DNA of 64,000 bases from DASUGC01 sp035606665 (GCA_035606665.1 DATNEY010000027.1:62001-126000), one strand, 5' to 3'. Positions 9,796 through 19,332 are shown, counted from the stretch's first letter. The notes: generated from the letters alone by a model not told the origin. Numbers and translations are program-made.

Positions 9796-11736
9796 TCAGC
9801 TTTTCAGGTCAGGCAGATCACGAAAGAGTTCGAGGGCCTCGGGATTGGCGAGCGCTTCGCGATTGGTCACGGCGCGGCCGTGAATGACGTGGCGCACGGC
9901 GATCTCGACGATCTTGCCGCTCTTGGTGCGCGGGATGTCGGCAACCGCGACAATCCTGGCCGGCACGTGGCGTGGTGTGGTCTCGCTGCGAATGCGCTTG
10001 GAGATTCTCGACCGCAGTCCGTCGTCGAGGATGACACCCGGCGCCAGGCGAACGAACAGAATGACGCGCTCATCACCGTCCCACTGCTGCGCCACGGCGA
10101 GGCTCTCGAGGACCTCGGGAAACTGCTCGACCTGCCGGTAGATCTCGGCCGTGCCGATTCGCACTCCACCGGGATTCAGCGTCGCGTCCGATCGCCCGTA
10201 AATGATGTAGCCGCCGTGTTCGGTGGCCTTGATCCAATCGCCGTGACACCACACGCCTGGGAAACGCTCGAAGTACGCCGCGCGGTACTTCGAGCCATCC
10301 GCGTCGTTCCAGAACTCGACGGGCATGGATGGAAACGGACGCCGGCATACGAGCTCGCCCGCCTCGGTCGTCGGCTGCCCCGCCTCATCGAATACCGCGA
10401 CGTCCATACCGAGCGCAGCGCACTGGATTTCGCCGCGCCACACTGGCGCCATCGGGTTGCCGCCGACGAAGCAGCTCACGATGTCCGTACCGCCTGAGAT
10501 GGAGGCGAGGTGAACGTCGGACTTCACGGATTGATAGATGAAGTCGAAGCTCTCAGGCGCGAGCGGCGAGCCCGTTGACGTGATCGTCCGTACGGACGAG
10601 AGATTGTGCGATGCCGCCGGGACGTGGCCGGACTTGCGGACGGCGTCAATGAACTTCGCGGAGACGCCGAGCAGGGTGATCCCGGCTTCATCGGCCAGCT
10701 CGAACAACCGGCCGGGCCCGGGGTGAAACGGCGAGCCGTCGTAGAGCACGATGGCCGCGCCGGACGCCATCGCGGTCACGAGCCAGTTCCACATCATCCA
10801 GCCACACGTCGTGTAGTAGAAGACGCGGTCGCCTGGTCGGATGTCGCAGTGCAGCTGATGCTCTTTCAGGTGCTGGAGCAGTGTCCCGCCCGCGCCGTGC
10901 ACGATGCATTTGGGCACGCCAGTGGTCCCTGACGAATACAGAACATAGAGCGGATGGTCGAACGGATGATGGGGCCACTCATTGCGCGACGGACTGCCGG
11001 TCTCGAGCCACTGGTCCCAGGCGAGCGCGCCTGCCGCCAACAACGCCTCTGAAACACCGATCAGCGGGATCACGACGACCTGCCGCAACCCGGTCAACCT
11101 CGACGACACCTCGCGGGCCTTGTCCAGACAGTCGAACTGCTTCCCGCCATAGACATATCCGTCGACGGTGAACAGGACGGCGGGGCTGATCTGGCCGAAG
11201 CGGTCGAGTATGCCCTGCACGCCGAAGTCTGGCGAGCACGACGACCACACCGCACCAATCGCCGCCGCACCGAGCGCCGCAACGATCGTTTCGGGCGTGT
11301 TGGCGACGATACCCGCCACGCGATCGCCGGGCTTGACGCCGGCCGCCCTCAACGCCTCCGCTGCGCGCGTGACGTCGGCGCGAAGGTCGTCCCAGCTGAG
11401 CGTGCGCGTCGATCGCGTCTCACTGGCTGCGATGATCGCCGGCTCCGCTCCGCGCTCGTGCAGAACGTTCGCGGTGAAGTTGAGGAGGCCGTCGGGGAAG
11501 AAGCGCGCGCCCGGCATGCGATCGGCGTCGGTGAGGGCGCGCCCGCCCTTCTCACCGTTCACATCGCAGAAATCCCATACATCCAGCCAGAACTCGGACG
11601 GCCGATCGATCGACCAGCGATGAAGGGCCTCATAGCTCTCGAACGGATTTCCCCGTGTTGAGGCGACGTGGCGCTCGAACGCAGCCAGCCGTGACGCGGC
11701 GGCACGCTCCGGCGAGGGCGTCCAGAGGGGCGGCAG
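9796..11736 (-). CDS. acsA: Acetoacetyl-CoA synthetase, apparent CTG start
   Basis: An AMP-forming ligase that activates acetoacetate to acetoacetyl-CoA. The adenylate-forming core has YSSGTTGVPK (about residues 263-272), and the C-terminal RTKSGKIVE holds the usual catalytic Lys. The first GTG (11562) would give only 588 residues. However, the frame upstream continues with family-typical sequence (PLWTPSPER, YEALHRWS, FWLDVWDF) back to the TAG of the preceding gene. No ATG, GTG or TTG occurs there. CTG at 11736 lies 6 bases after AGGGA (11747-11743) and gives 646 residues, the expected length. The DAHP synthase upstream is in the same frame, so TAG readthrough is a second possibility. Confidence 0.85.
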   Translation of the reverse strand: MPPLWTPSPERAAASRLAAFERHVASTRGNPFESYEALHRWSIDRPSEFWLDVWDFCDVNGEKGGRALTDADRMPGARFFPDGLLNFTANVLHERGAEPAIIAASETRSTRTLSWDDLRADVTRAAEALRAAGVKPGDRVAGIVANTPETIVAALGAAAIGAVWSSCSPDFGVQGILDRFGQISPAVLFTVDGYVYGGKQFDCLDKAREVSSRLTGLRQVVVIPLIGVSEALLAAGALAWDQWLETGSPSRNEWPHHPFDHPLYVLYSSGTTGVPKCIVHGAGGTLLQHLKEHQLHCDIRPGDRVFYYTTCGWMMWNWLVTAMASGAAIVLYDGSPFHPGPGRLFELADEAGITLLGVSAKFIDAVRKSGHVPAASHNLSSVRTITSTGSPLAPESFDFIYQSVKSDVHLASISGGTDIVSCFVGGNPMAPVWRGEIQCAALGMDVAVFDEAGQPTTEAGELVCRRPFPSMPVEFWNDADGSKYRAAYFERFPGVWCHGDWIKATEHGGYIIYGRSDATLNPGGVRIGTAEIYRQVEQFPEVLESLAVAQQWDGDERVILFVRLAPGVILDDGLRSRISKRIRSETTPRHVPARIVAVADIPRTKSGKIVEIAVRHVIHGRAVTNREALANPEALELFRDLPDLKS

Positions 11737-11745
11737 AACCGTTCC

Positions 11746-12792
11746 CTAGCGGCTCCAGCCGCGCCGGGCGACCGGCTCGACGCAGATGCTGCGGCCGATG
11801 GCCGGCGCGATGACACGAAGCTCCGCCATCAGCTGCTCGAACTGCGCCGGGAACATCGATTGCGCACCGTCAGAGAGCGCATGGTCCGGATCGCGATGCA
11901 CTTCAATGATGAGACCGTCCGCGCCGGCGGCCACGGCGGCGCGGGCCATCGACGCCACCTTGTCCCGTCGTCCGGTGCCGTGGCTCGGGTCCGCGACCAC
12001 CGGGAGATGGCTGAGCTGCTGCACCACCGGTATCGCTGAGATGTCGAGTGTGTTCCGCGTGTAGCTCTCGAAGGTGCGGATGCCGCGTTCGCACAGGATG
12101 ACGTTCTTATTGCCGCCTGCGAGCACGTACTCCGCCGAGAGCAGCCACTCCTCGATCGTGGCCGAGATTCCCCGTTTCAGAAGCACCGGCTTCTCCGCGT
12201 GGCCGAGCTCCCGCAACAGCGAGTAGTTCTGCATGTTCCGCGCCCCGACCTGCAGGATGTCCGCATAGCCCTCGATGAGCGCGATCTGGCTGACCTCCAT
12301 CACTTCGGTGATGAGCTTGAGATCGTGCCGATCGGACGCCGCGCGCAGCATGCGGAGACCGGCTTCGCCCAGGCCCTGGAAGCTGTACGGCGAGCTACGC
12401 GGCTTGAATGCGCCACCGCGCAGGACCTTGGCGCCGGCGCGTTTGACGGCGGCCGCTGTCGCCTCGACCTGCTCCTCTGACTCCGCCGAACACGGACCGG
12501 CCATGACGATGACTTCTTCGCCGCCGATGCGGACGTCACCGATCGTGACGACCGTGTTCTCCTGCTTGTACGTGCGGCTCGCGAGCTTGTAGGGCTCGGT
12601 GATCTTGAGGACTTCGTGCACGCCATCCTGCACGGCGAGCAGCTGCCGATCCCCACGGCCCTGGCCGACCGCGCCGATGACGGTGCGGTTCACGCCAATC
12701 GACGGATGCGCGTCGAAACCCATTTCGGTGAGCAGAGCAATCACTGCGTCGATCTGCGCGTCAGTCGCGCGCTCTTTCATCACAATAACCAT
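11746..12792 (-). CDS. aroF: 3-deoxy-7-phosphoheptulonate (DAHP) synthase, type I-beta
   Basis: It condenses phosphoenolpyruvate and erythrose 4-phosphate in the first step of the shikimate pathway. A ferredoxin-like N-terminal regulatory domain (about residues 1-70), as in the Thermotoga enzyme, precedes the TIM barrel. The barrel shows AGPCS, RGGAFKPRSSPYSFQG, GNKNVILCERG and ADPSHGTGRRD, which carry the metal and substrate ligands. Length (348 aa) is normal for this subtype. It sits 51 bases after trpA and ends in TAG, with acetoacetyl-CoA synthetase sequence following in frame at once. Confidence 0.96.
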   Translation of the reverse strand: MVIVMKERATDAQIDAVIALLTEMGFDAHPSIGVNRTVIGAVGQGRGDRQLLAVQDGVHEVLKITEPYKLASRTYKQENTVVTIGDVRIGGEEVIVMAGPCSAESEEQVEATAAAVKRAGAKVLRGGAFKPRSSPYSFQGLGEAGLRMLRAASDRHDLKLITEVMEVSQIALIEGYADILQVGARNMQNYSLLRELGHAEKPVLLKRGISATIEEWLLSAEYVLAGGNKNVILCERGIRTFESYTRNTLDISAIPVVQQLSHLPVVADPSHGTGRRDKVASMARAAVAAGADGLIIEVHRDPDHALSDGAQSMFPAQFEQLMAELRVIAPAIGRSICVEPVARRGWSR

Positions 12793-12816
12793 GACTCGTT
12801 GACTCTTCGCTTTCTG

Positions 12817-12822
12817 ATTGTA
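12817..12822 (-). promoter_or_regulatory. Possible internal -10 box before aroF
   Basis: The minus strand reads TACAAT, 24 bases upstream of the aroF ATG, in the only sizeable gap (51 bases) inside the trpE-to-aroF stretch. No convincing -35 element accompanies it. If real, it would let aroF be expressed apart from the attenuated operon. Confidence 0.3.
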
Positions 12823-12843
12823 CGTCTTGTACTTCCGGCCACA

Positions 12844-13644
12844 CTACGACGACGGCCCGCCCTTGAGCCATGTCACGAATCGTTCGACTTCAGGCGCTGC
12901 AGGCTTTCCTGCCGCCGCGGCCTGTTCGATGACCTGCACGATGGCGCTCCCGACCACCGCACCATCGGCAAATGCGTTTACGTCCGCCACGTGTTCCGGA
13001 CGGCTGATGCCGAACCCGAGGGCGATCGGCAGCGCCGTGAACCGGCGAATTCGCTCGACGAGCGGCGCGGCGGTGTCCGCGACGGTGTCGCGCGCGCCGG
13101 TCACGCCAAGCCGTGAGATCGCGTAGAGAAACCCGCGCCCGAGCCGTGCCGCCTCCGCCAGCCGCGCATCCGTGGTCGTTGGACTGACGAGGAAGATCTG
13201 ATCCAGTCCGCGGCGATCGAGCGCCTCGCGCATCGCGGCGGACTCCTCGATCGGCAGGTCGAGCAGCAACACGCCATCGACACCGGCATCGGCCGCTCTC
13301 GAAACGAACTCCGCGACGCCCATCCTGAAGACCGGATTCACGTAGGTGAACAGCACAACCGGCGCACGAACGTCGCGTCTGACGTCGGTGATGAGCGCGA
13401 GCGTCCGGTCGAGCGTTCCCCCGGCCGCGAGCGCACGCTCCACGGCCCGCTGGATCGCCGGGCCGTCGGCGACCGGATCGGAGAACGGAACGCCCACCTC
13501 GATCACGTCCGCGCCGGCGCGATCGAGCGCTCGAAGAACGTCAGCCGATTCCGCCAGTGACGGATCGCCGGCGGTGACGTAGGTCACGAGCGTGCCGCGC
13601 CCGACAGCACCAGCCTTGCCGAAGCATTCGGTGAGCGCGCTCAC
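12844..13644 (-). CDS. trpA: Tryptophan synthase alpha subunit
   Basis: It cleaves indole-3-glycerol phosphate to indole and glyceraldehyde 3-phosphate and channels indole to TrpB. The TIM-barrel protein shows the catalytic Glu in IEVGVPFSDPVADG, with the second acid in the same motif, and the phosphate-binding GFGIS loop. The frame is open further upstream, but GTG 13644 overlaps the trpB stop as GTGA and gives 266 residues, the usual size. Confidence 0.96.
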   Translation of the reverse strand: MSALTECFGKAGAVGRGTLVTYVTAGDPSLAESADVLRALDRAGADVIEVGVPFSDPVADGPAIQRAVERALAAGGTLDRTLALITDVRRDVRAPVVLFTYVNPVFRMGVAEFVSRAADAGVDGVLLLDLPIEESAAMREALDRRGLDQIFLVSPTTTDARLAEAARLGRGFLYAISRLGVTGARDTVADTAAPLVERIRRFTALPIALGFGISRPEHVADVNAFADGAVVGSAIVQVIEQAAAAGKPAAPEVERFVTWLKGGPSS

Positions 13645-14861
13645 GAGACCACTCCCGCGGACCGGGCCGCAATCGCCGCCCGCACCGAATCGACGTCCTT
13701 GTCGCCGCGGCCGGAGAGATTGACGATCGCGAGCGTGTCCTTCGCCAGCGACGGCAGCTCGCGTTGAATCCAGGCGATCGCATGCGACGACTCGAGTGCG
13801 GGAAGGATCCCTTCGCGCTCCGCGAGCCACGCAAACCCCTGCAGCGCGGCATCGTCATTCTCCCAGGCGTACTCAGTGCGTCCGCGCGAAGCAAGCCAGG
13901 CGTGCTCCGGACCGATCGACGCGTAGTCCAGACCGGCCGACACTGAGTGCGTTGGCAGAATGTTGCCGCTCTCGTCCTGCAGCACAAGGCTTCGCGTGCC
14001 GTGCAGTACGCCGGGCGCGCCACCGGCGAAGCGCGCGGCGTGATGGCCGGGTTGAATCGCGCGACCGCCGGCTTCGACGCCGACCATACGCACTTTCCCA
14101 TCCGCAACGAACGCGTCGAACAAGCCCATCGAGTTGCTGCCACCGCCGACGCACGCAACGACAAGATCCGGCAACCTGCCGGCAGCTTCCAGGATCTGCA
14201 CGCGCGCTTCCTGTCCAATCACCGACTGGAACTCGCGCACCATCAGGGGATACGGATGCGGTCCGAGCACCGAGCCGAGCAGGTAGTAGGTGCTGCCCGC
14301 GTGCCCGACCCAGTCGCGCATCGCCTCGTTGATGGCGTCCTTGAGGGTGCGGGTGCCGCTGTTCACCTGCTCGACGGTCGCGCCAAGCAGGCGCATGCGG
14401 AAAACATTCAGCGCCTGCCGCGCCATGTCCTCCGCTCCCATGTAGACGACGCACTCCAGCCCCAGAAGCGCACAGACCGTGGCTGTGGCGACGCCGTGCT
14501 GTCCGGCGCCCGTCTCGGCGATCACGCGTTTCTTGCCCATGCGGACGGCAAGGAGCGCCTGCCCCAGCGCGTTGTTGATCTTGTGCGCGCCCGTGTGCGC
14601 GAGATCCTCCCGCTTCAGAAACACGCGGCAGCCGGTGCCGGCTGCGACGCGTGTCGCCTCGTGAAGCGGTGTGGGCCGGCCCACGTAGTTCGTCAGCAGA
14701 TCAGTCAGCGTCGTGACGAAGACCGGATCGCGCCGCGCTTCGAAGTACGCGGCCGTCAGCTCATCGATCGGCGCCATCAGCGTTTCCGGAACGAACCGGC
14801 CGCCGAATTCCCCGAAGTAGCCCCGGATGTCCGGGTCGCGTTGACCAAATACGGGCTTCAC
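13641..14861 (-). CDS. trpB: Tryptophan synthase beta subunit
   Basis: The PLP enzyme that joins indole to serine. The PLP-binding Lys is in HTGAHKINNALGQ, the catalytic Glu region is ETGAGQHGVA, and the phosphate-binding GGGSNSMG is intact. The LGSVLGPHPYP segment is also typical. Length (406 aa) is normal for the TrpB1 type that pairs with TrpA. The start overlaps the trpF stop by 4 bases. Confidence 0.98.
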   Translation of the reverse strand: MKPVFGQRDPDIRGYFGEFGGRFVPETLMAPIDELTAAYFEARRDPVFVTTLTDLLTNYVGRPTPLHEATRVAAGTGCRVFLKREDLAHTGAHKINNALGQALLAVRMGKKRVIAETGAGQHGVATATVCALLGLECVVYMGAEDMARQALNVFRMRLLGATVEQVNSGTRTLKDAINEAMRDWVGHAGSTYYLLGSVLGPHPYPLMVREFQSVIGQEARVQILEAAGRLPDLVVACVGGGSNSMGLFDAFVADGKVRMVGVEAGGRAIQPGHHAARFAGGAPGVLHGTRSLVLQDESGNILPTHSVSAGLDYASIGPEHAWLASRGRTEYAWENDDAALQGFAWLAEREGILPALESSHAIAWIQRELPSLAKDTLAIVNLSGRGDKDVDSVRAAIAARSAGVVS

Positions 14862-15481
14862 CGCTCCTCCGGCGCCGCCAGGGCGGCAAACAGCTCTTTC
14901 ATGCGCTCCTCACTCTTGATGCCGGGACTCGACTCGACACCGGACGAGACGTCGATGGCCCACGGCTTCACTGCCTCGACGGCGTCACGTACATTCGCGG
15001 CCGAAATCCCGCCCGCGAGAATCACCGGCCTCTCGCGGCTGACGTCACGCGCACGTGCCCAGTCCGCGGTCTTCCCCGTTCCTCCCCGGCGCACGGCGTC
15101 GGAGGCATCGATGAGCACCGTGACTGCAGCGGGCAAGGACAGCGCGGCCTTGACGCTGCCCGCGTCCACGAGAGACACGGCCTTGATGACCGGGGCGCCA
15201 ACACTGGCGTATCTCGCCGGGTCCTCGTCCCCGTGCAATTGCACGGCGCTCAATCGCGCGCCTTGCACTGCCGCTGCGACTTCCTCGGGCGACTGGTTCA
15301 CGAAAACACCGACACGGGCAACAAATGGGGACGCGGTCTCGAGTCTCGCGGCCGACTCGACGCTGATCGCCCGGGGACTGCCCTTCCACAGGACAAAGCC
15401 GATGGCGTCCGCGCCGGAACCCGTCGCGAGTGCGGCGTCTACCTGACGGGTTATTCCGCAGATCTTCACCCGTGTCCTCAT
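14858..15481 (-). CDS. trpF: Phosphoribosylanthranilate isomerase
   Basis: It converts N-(5-phosphoribosyl)-anthranilate to the carboxyphenylamino-deoxyribulose phosphate used by TrpC. The N-terminal VKICGITR motif with the catalytic Cys, the GFVLWKGSPR segment and the late DVSSGVESSPG motif with the catalytic Asp are present in a 207-residue TIM barrel. It overlaps both trpC and trpB by 4 bases. Confidence 0.96.
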   Translation of the reverse strand: MRTRVKICGITRQVDAALATGSGADAIGFVLWKGSPRAISVESAARLETASPFVARVGVFVNQSPEEVAAAVQGARLSAVQLHGDEDPARYASVGAPVIKAVSLVDAGSVKAALSLPAAVTVLIDASDAVRRGGTGKTADWARARDVSRERPVILAGGISAANVRDAVEAVKPWAIDVSSGVESSPGIKSEERMKELFAALAAPEER

Positions 15482-16272
15482 TGGCCTAGCTCCGGCGCCG
15501 TCGCGAATGCCCTGAGTGCCGCCCCCGGATCGGGCGTGGTCATGAACCGCTCACCCATGAGAAAGGCCCGGTAGCCCGCCGCCTTCAGCCGGCGGATTTC
15601 GACGGGTTGTGAGATCCCGCTCTCCGCCACCGAGATCGTCCCGCCCGGCAACAGGCGTGCGGCCTGATCGAACACTTCCGGCTTCACCTCGAGCGTGCGC
15701 AAATCGCGACTGTTGACGCCGACGATCGTCGCGCCGCTGTCGATGGCTCGTTTCGCCTCCTCGGCGGAATGGACTTCAACGAGGGCCGCAAGCCCGTGCT
15801 GCTCCGCACTCGTCATGAGCGAGGCGAGCGCCCGATCGTCCAGAGCCGCGACGATGAGCAGCACGGCGTCGGCGCCGGCCGCGCGCGCTTCAACGATCTG
15901 GAACTCGTTGACGATGAAGTCTTTACGAAGGAGCGGCACGCGCACTGCCGCGCGGACCGCGCGCAGATGATCGAGACTGCCGTCGAAGAACGACGGTTCG
16001 GTGAGGACTGAGATCGCTGCCGCACCCGCCGACTCATAGCCCTGCGCGATCGCCACCGGGTCGTACTCGCGCCGCAGGACCCCTTTCGACGGCGATCGTC
16101 GTTTGCATTCCGCGATGATCCGCACACCAGGAGGCGACAGCGACGCCGCGAATGCGCGGCCGTCGGGAGTGGCCGACGCCGCCGCGCGTTCGACGTCCGC
16201 CCGTCCGCTGGCTGCGCGGTCGCTCGCGGACCGCCGCGACCCGGCCACGATCGCCTCCAGTACGTCGGCCAT
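15478..16272 (-). CDS. trpC: Indole-3-glycerol phosphate synthase
   Basis: It closes the indole ring in tryptophan synthesis. The IIAECKRRSPSKG motif carries the catalytic Glu and Lys; LLRKDFIV, GVNSRDL and VAESGIS complete the phosphate and active-site loops. I chose ATG 16272, which overlaps the trpD stop as TGATG and gives 264 residues; an upstream GTG at 16281 would add three. Confidence 0.96.
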   Translation of the reverse strand: MADVLEAIVAGSRRSASDRAASGRADVERAAASATPDGRAFAASLSPPGVRIIAECKRRSPSKGVLRREYDPVAIAQGYESAGAAAISVLTEPSFFDGSLDHLRAVRAAVRVPLLRKDFIVNEFQIVEARAAGADAVLLIVAALDDRALASLMTSAEQHGLAALVEVHSAEEAKRAIDSGATIVGVNSRDLRTLEVKPEVFDQAARLLPGGTISVAESGISQPVEIRRLKAAGYRAFLMGERFMTTPDPGAALRAFATAPELGQ

Positions 16273-17279
16273 CAACGGCACACTTCCCGAAGCCGGTTGA
16301 GGGCGGACCGCGCGCGTCCGTCATCGAGACTCGCCGCAGCCTGCCGGACTCCTTCCGCGACTGTCGCCGCCCTTCCCGCGATGAGTAACGCCGCGCCTGC
16401 GTTGAGGAGGACGACGTCGCGTCTCGGGCCGGCCTCGCCGTCGAGCAGCCGCTCGATCATTTGGGCATTCTCCGCGGCCGTGCCGCCCGCAAGCGATGCC
16501 CGATCCGCCACAGGCAGGCCTGCATCCGCGGGATGCACGTAGAACGTGTTCACCGTTCCGGCGACGAGCTCCGACACCTTGGTGTGCCCGAACGTCGAAA
16601 TCTCATCGAGGCCGCCAGCGCCGTGCACGACCCACGCGCGCTCCGCGCCCAATGCGCCGAGCGACCGCGCGACGAGCTCCGTATGCTCGGGCCGCGACAC
16701 ACCGATCAGCTGCCGGCGTGCGCCGGCTGGGTTCGTGAGGGGGCCAAGCAGGTTGAACGCGGTCCGGACGCCGAGTTCCTTGCGCGTCGGACCGGCGTGC
16801 TTCATCGACGGATGCCACATCGGCGCGAAGAAGAACGCGATGCCAGCCTCCTTCAGCGCCGTGACGATGACCGGCGCCGGTGCGTTCAGGTTCACGCCAA
16901 GGGCCTCGAAGACGTCCGCGGATCCCGATCGACTCGAGACCGCGCGGTTCCCGTGCTTTGCGACTGTGACGCCTGCGCCCGCAATGACGAGCGCGGCGGC
17001 CGTTGACACATTGAAGGTGTGCGCGCCATCCCCGCCGGTGCCGCACGTATCGAACACGTCCGCGACGGCTTCCGGCATCGGCACGGCGCGTTCGCGCATC
17101 GTCCTCGCGAAGCCAACCATCTCGCTCGGGCGCTCGCCTTTGAGGGCGAGCGCCATGAGAAGCGCCGCCATGTGCGCCGGCTGAGCCTCGCCGTCCATGA
17201 TCCGCGCCATGGCGCCGGCGGCCTCGTCGGTGGTGAGGTCCTCGTGACGTCGCAGTGATTCCAGCAGGTTGGCGAACAC
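16272..17279 (-). CDS. trpD: Anthranilate phosphoribosyltransferase
   Basis: It transfers phosphoribosyl from PRPP to anthranilate. FDTCGTGGDG (PRPP loop), KHGNRAVSSRSGSAD and the FAPMWHPSMKH segment are characteristic and intact. The 335-residue length is normal for a stand-alone TrpD, not fused to TrpG. GTG start, two bases after the trpG stop codon begins the gap between the two genes. Confidence 0.97.
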   Translation of the reverse strand: MFANLLESLRRHEDLTTDEAAGAMARIMDGEAQPAHMAALLMALALKGERPSEMVGFARTMRERAVPMPEAVADVFDTCGTGGDGAHTFNVSTAAALVIAGAGVTVAKHGNRAVSSRSGSADVFEALGVNLNAPAPVIVTALKEAGIAFFFAPMWHPSMKHAGPTRKELGVRTAFNLLGPLTNPAGARRQLIGVSRPEHTELVARSLGALGAERAWVVHGAGGLDEISTFGHTKVSELVAGTVNTFYVHPADAGLPVADRASLAGGTAAENAQMIERLLDGEAGPRRDVVLLNAGAALLIAGRAATVAEGVRQAAASLDDGRARSALNRLREVCR

Positions 17280-17280
17280 G

Positions 17281-17847
17281 TCAGGACTCCAGAAAGTTGT
17301 GAAGGATGCGCTGGCCCGCGGGCGTCAGCACAGACTCGGGATGAAACTGCACGCCGAACGTCGGCTGCGACTCATGCCTGATCCCCATGATCGTCCCGTC
17401 GTCCTGCACCCACGCCGTCCGGACGAAGCCGGGCGGAATGTGATCCGGCGGTATGACCAGCGAGTGATAGCGCCCGACCTCGACCGGCCCGGTCAGACCG
17501 GCGAACAGGTGCGTGCCTTCGTGCGCGACCTGGGATGTCTTGCCGTGCATGGGCACGGTGGCGCGCTCGACGCGGCCCCCGAACGCGATCGCGAGCGACT
17601 GGTGGCCGAGGCACACGCCGAGAATCGGAACGCGGCCGGCGAACCGCCGGAGCGTCTCGACCGAGACTCCGGCGGTTTCGGGTCTGCCCGGTCCCGGCGA
17701 GATGACGATGCGCGAGGGCGCCATCCGCTCGAAGTCGTCCACGGTCATCGCGTCGTTGCGGACAACGCGCACGCTCGCCCCGAGCTCACCGAGCCGGTGC
17801 GCGAGGTTCCAGGTGAACGAGTCGTAGTTGTCGACGAGCAGCACCAC
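17281..17847 (-). CDS. trpG: Anthranilate synthase glutamine amidotransferase subunit
   Basis: It supplies ammonia from glutamine to TrpE. The oxyanion SPGPGRP, nucleophile elbow GVCLGHQ with the catalytic Cys, and the His/Glu pair in VQFHPES are all present in 188 residues. One base separates it from trpE, which indicates translational coupling. The protein may also serve as PabA for folate synthesis, since no separate pabA is seen here. Confidence 0.95.
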   Translation of the reverse strand: MVLLVDNYDSFTWNLAHRLGELGASVRVVRNDAMTVDDFERMAPSRIVISPGPGRPETAGVSVETLRRFAGRVPILGVCLGHQSLAIAFGGRVERATVPMHGKTSQVAHEGTHLFAGLTGPVEVGRYHSLVIPPDHIPPGFVRTAWVQDDGTIMGIRHESQPTFGVQFHPESVLTPAGQRILHNFLES

Positions 17848-17848
17848 G

Positions 17849-19318
17849 TCAGAGGCCCCCGTTCGCCATCTCGAGTGCCTGAATCAGCGCCCGCGCCTTG
17901 TCGCGTGTCTCTTCATACTCGGCGGACGGCAGTGAATCCGCGACGATGCCGGCGCCGGCCTGCACCTCGGCCTTGCCGTCGCGCATCGTGATCGTGCGGA
18001 TGGCGATGCAGAAGTCGAGGTTGCCGGCGAAGTCGAGATAGCCGACTGCCCCGCCGTACAGCCCACGTCGCGTAGGCTCGAGCCCGCCCACGATCTGCAT
18101 CGCCCGAATCTTCGGCGCGCCGGTGAGCGTGCCGGCGGGGAATGTCGCGACGAGGGCATCGAGGCGGTCGTTCCCCTCGTCGAGCCGGCCTTCGACTCGC
18201 GAGACGAGATGCATCACGTGCGAGTACCTCTCGAGCGCCATGTATTGCGGCACACGAACGCTTCCCACCTCCGCCACGCGGCCGATGTCGTTGCGGCCCA
18301 GATCAACCAGCATCACGTGCTCCGCGCGTTCCTTTTCGTTCCGGCGAAGTTCCTCCGCCAGCCGCTGATCCTCATCCGGAGTCGTGCCTCGCCGGCGCGT
18401 GCCGGCAATCGGATGCGTCTCGACGTGGCGTCCTTCAACGCGCACCAGCATCTCCGGTGACGATCCGATGATCGCGTCCCGGCCCATGCGGATGAAAAAC
18501 ATATAGGGTGACGGATTCACGTGACGAAGGGCGCGATAGACGTCGAATGGCGACGCTTCGACCTGAACGTCGAAACGCTGGGACAGCACGGCCTGGTAGA
18601 CCTCGCCCGCGGCGATGTCCTGCTGAATCGCCCGGACTCCGCCCTCGAATTCCTCGCGGGTCTGATTGGCCTTGATCTCGAGCGAAGCCGGTTCGGGCCG
18701 GCGCGCGCGAGAGAGGTTGCGCTCGAGCTCGCGCTCGAGGAAATCGATCTTCGCGCAGGCAAAGTCGTAGAGCGCGTGCAGGTCTTCGCCCGCGCGCAAC
18801 CGGGCGTTGGCGATGGCGAGGATCCGGTGCTTGACGTGATCGAAGGCCAGCACCGTGTCGAAGACCATGAAACCGGCCTTGTCGCGATCGACCTGAGGCT
18901 TGTCGAGCTTTACCGAGGGCTCGAACCATTCGGCTGCGTCGTAATCCAGGAAGCCGACCGCGCCGCCGGTGAAACGCGGCAGGTCCGCCACGAACGGGGA
19001 CTGGAACTCGGCCATCAGCGTCCGCAGAACGTCGATGACCGGCTCGTCGCGCCGGGTTCTGACGCCAGCCTGTTCGATAGACGTGTCGCCGTCGCGACCA
19101 CGCAGAATGAGGAACGGATCCTTGCCGAGGAACGAGTAACGGCCGACGTGCTCGCCACCCTCGACGCTCTCGAGTAGGAACGCGTAGTCCGAGTGCTCCG
19201 CGATCTTGAGAAACGCCGACACGGGTGTCAGCAGGTCGGCCATGATCTCGCGGCATACCGGTACGAACGTGCCGCGCCGGCCCAATTCCACGAACTCCTC
19301 GAACGTTGTCTGTTTCAT
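17849..19318 (-). CDS. trpE: Anthranilate synthase component I
   Basis: It makes anthranilate from chorismate and ammonia. The N-terminal LLESVEGGEHVGRYSFLG segment includes the LLES tryptophan feedback motif, so the enzyme is likely inhibited by Trp. The chorismate-binding core shows SPEMLVR, HPIAGTRRRG, DLGRNDIGRVA and AGIVADS. Length is 489 aa. A REP-like element lies between it and aroDE. Confidence 0.97.
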   Translation of the reverse strand: MKQTTFEEFVELGRRGTFVPVCREIMADLLTPVSAFLKIAEHSDYAFLLESVEGGEHVGRYSFLGKDPFLILRGRDGDTSIEQAGVRTRRDEPVIDVLRTLMAEFQSPFVADLPRFTGGAVGFLDYDAAEWFEPSVKLDKPQVDRDKAGFMVFDTVLAFDHVKHRILAIANARLRAGEDLHALYDFACAKIDFLERELERNLSRARRPEPASLEIKANQTREEFEGGVRAIQQDIAAGEVYQAVLSQRFDVQVEASPFDVYRALRHVNPSPYMFFIRMGRDAIIGSSPEMLVRVEGRHVETHPIAGTRRRGTTPDEDQRLAEELRRNEKERAEHVMLVDLGRNDIGRVAEVGSVRVPQYMALERYSHVMHLVSRVEGRLDEGNDRLDALVATFPAGTLTGAPKIRAMQIVGGLEPTRRGLYGGAVGYLDFAGNLDFCIAIRTITMRDGKAEVQAGAGIVADSLPSAEYEETRDKARALIQALEMANGGL

Positions 19319-19332
19319 CGTTCTGCCTCGAC

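Noticed and set aside
11746..11748. TAG recoded as an amino acid (pyrrolysine-like) joining aroF and the synthetase
   Set aside because: TAG is used as an ordinary stop in other genes here (for example 1999-2001 and 49829-49831), and the SD-spaced CTG offers a simpler explanation; single readthrough is not excluded.
13947..15446. 499-residue open frame on the plus strand opposite trpB and trpF
   Set aside because: Shadow frame; the minus-strand trp genes carry complete catalytic motifs and coupled starts and stops.
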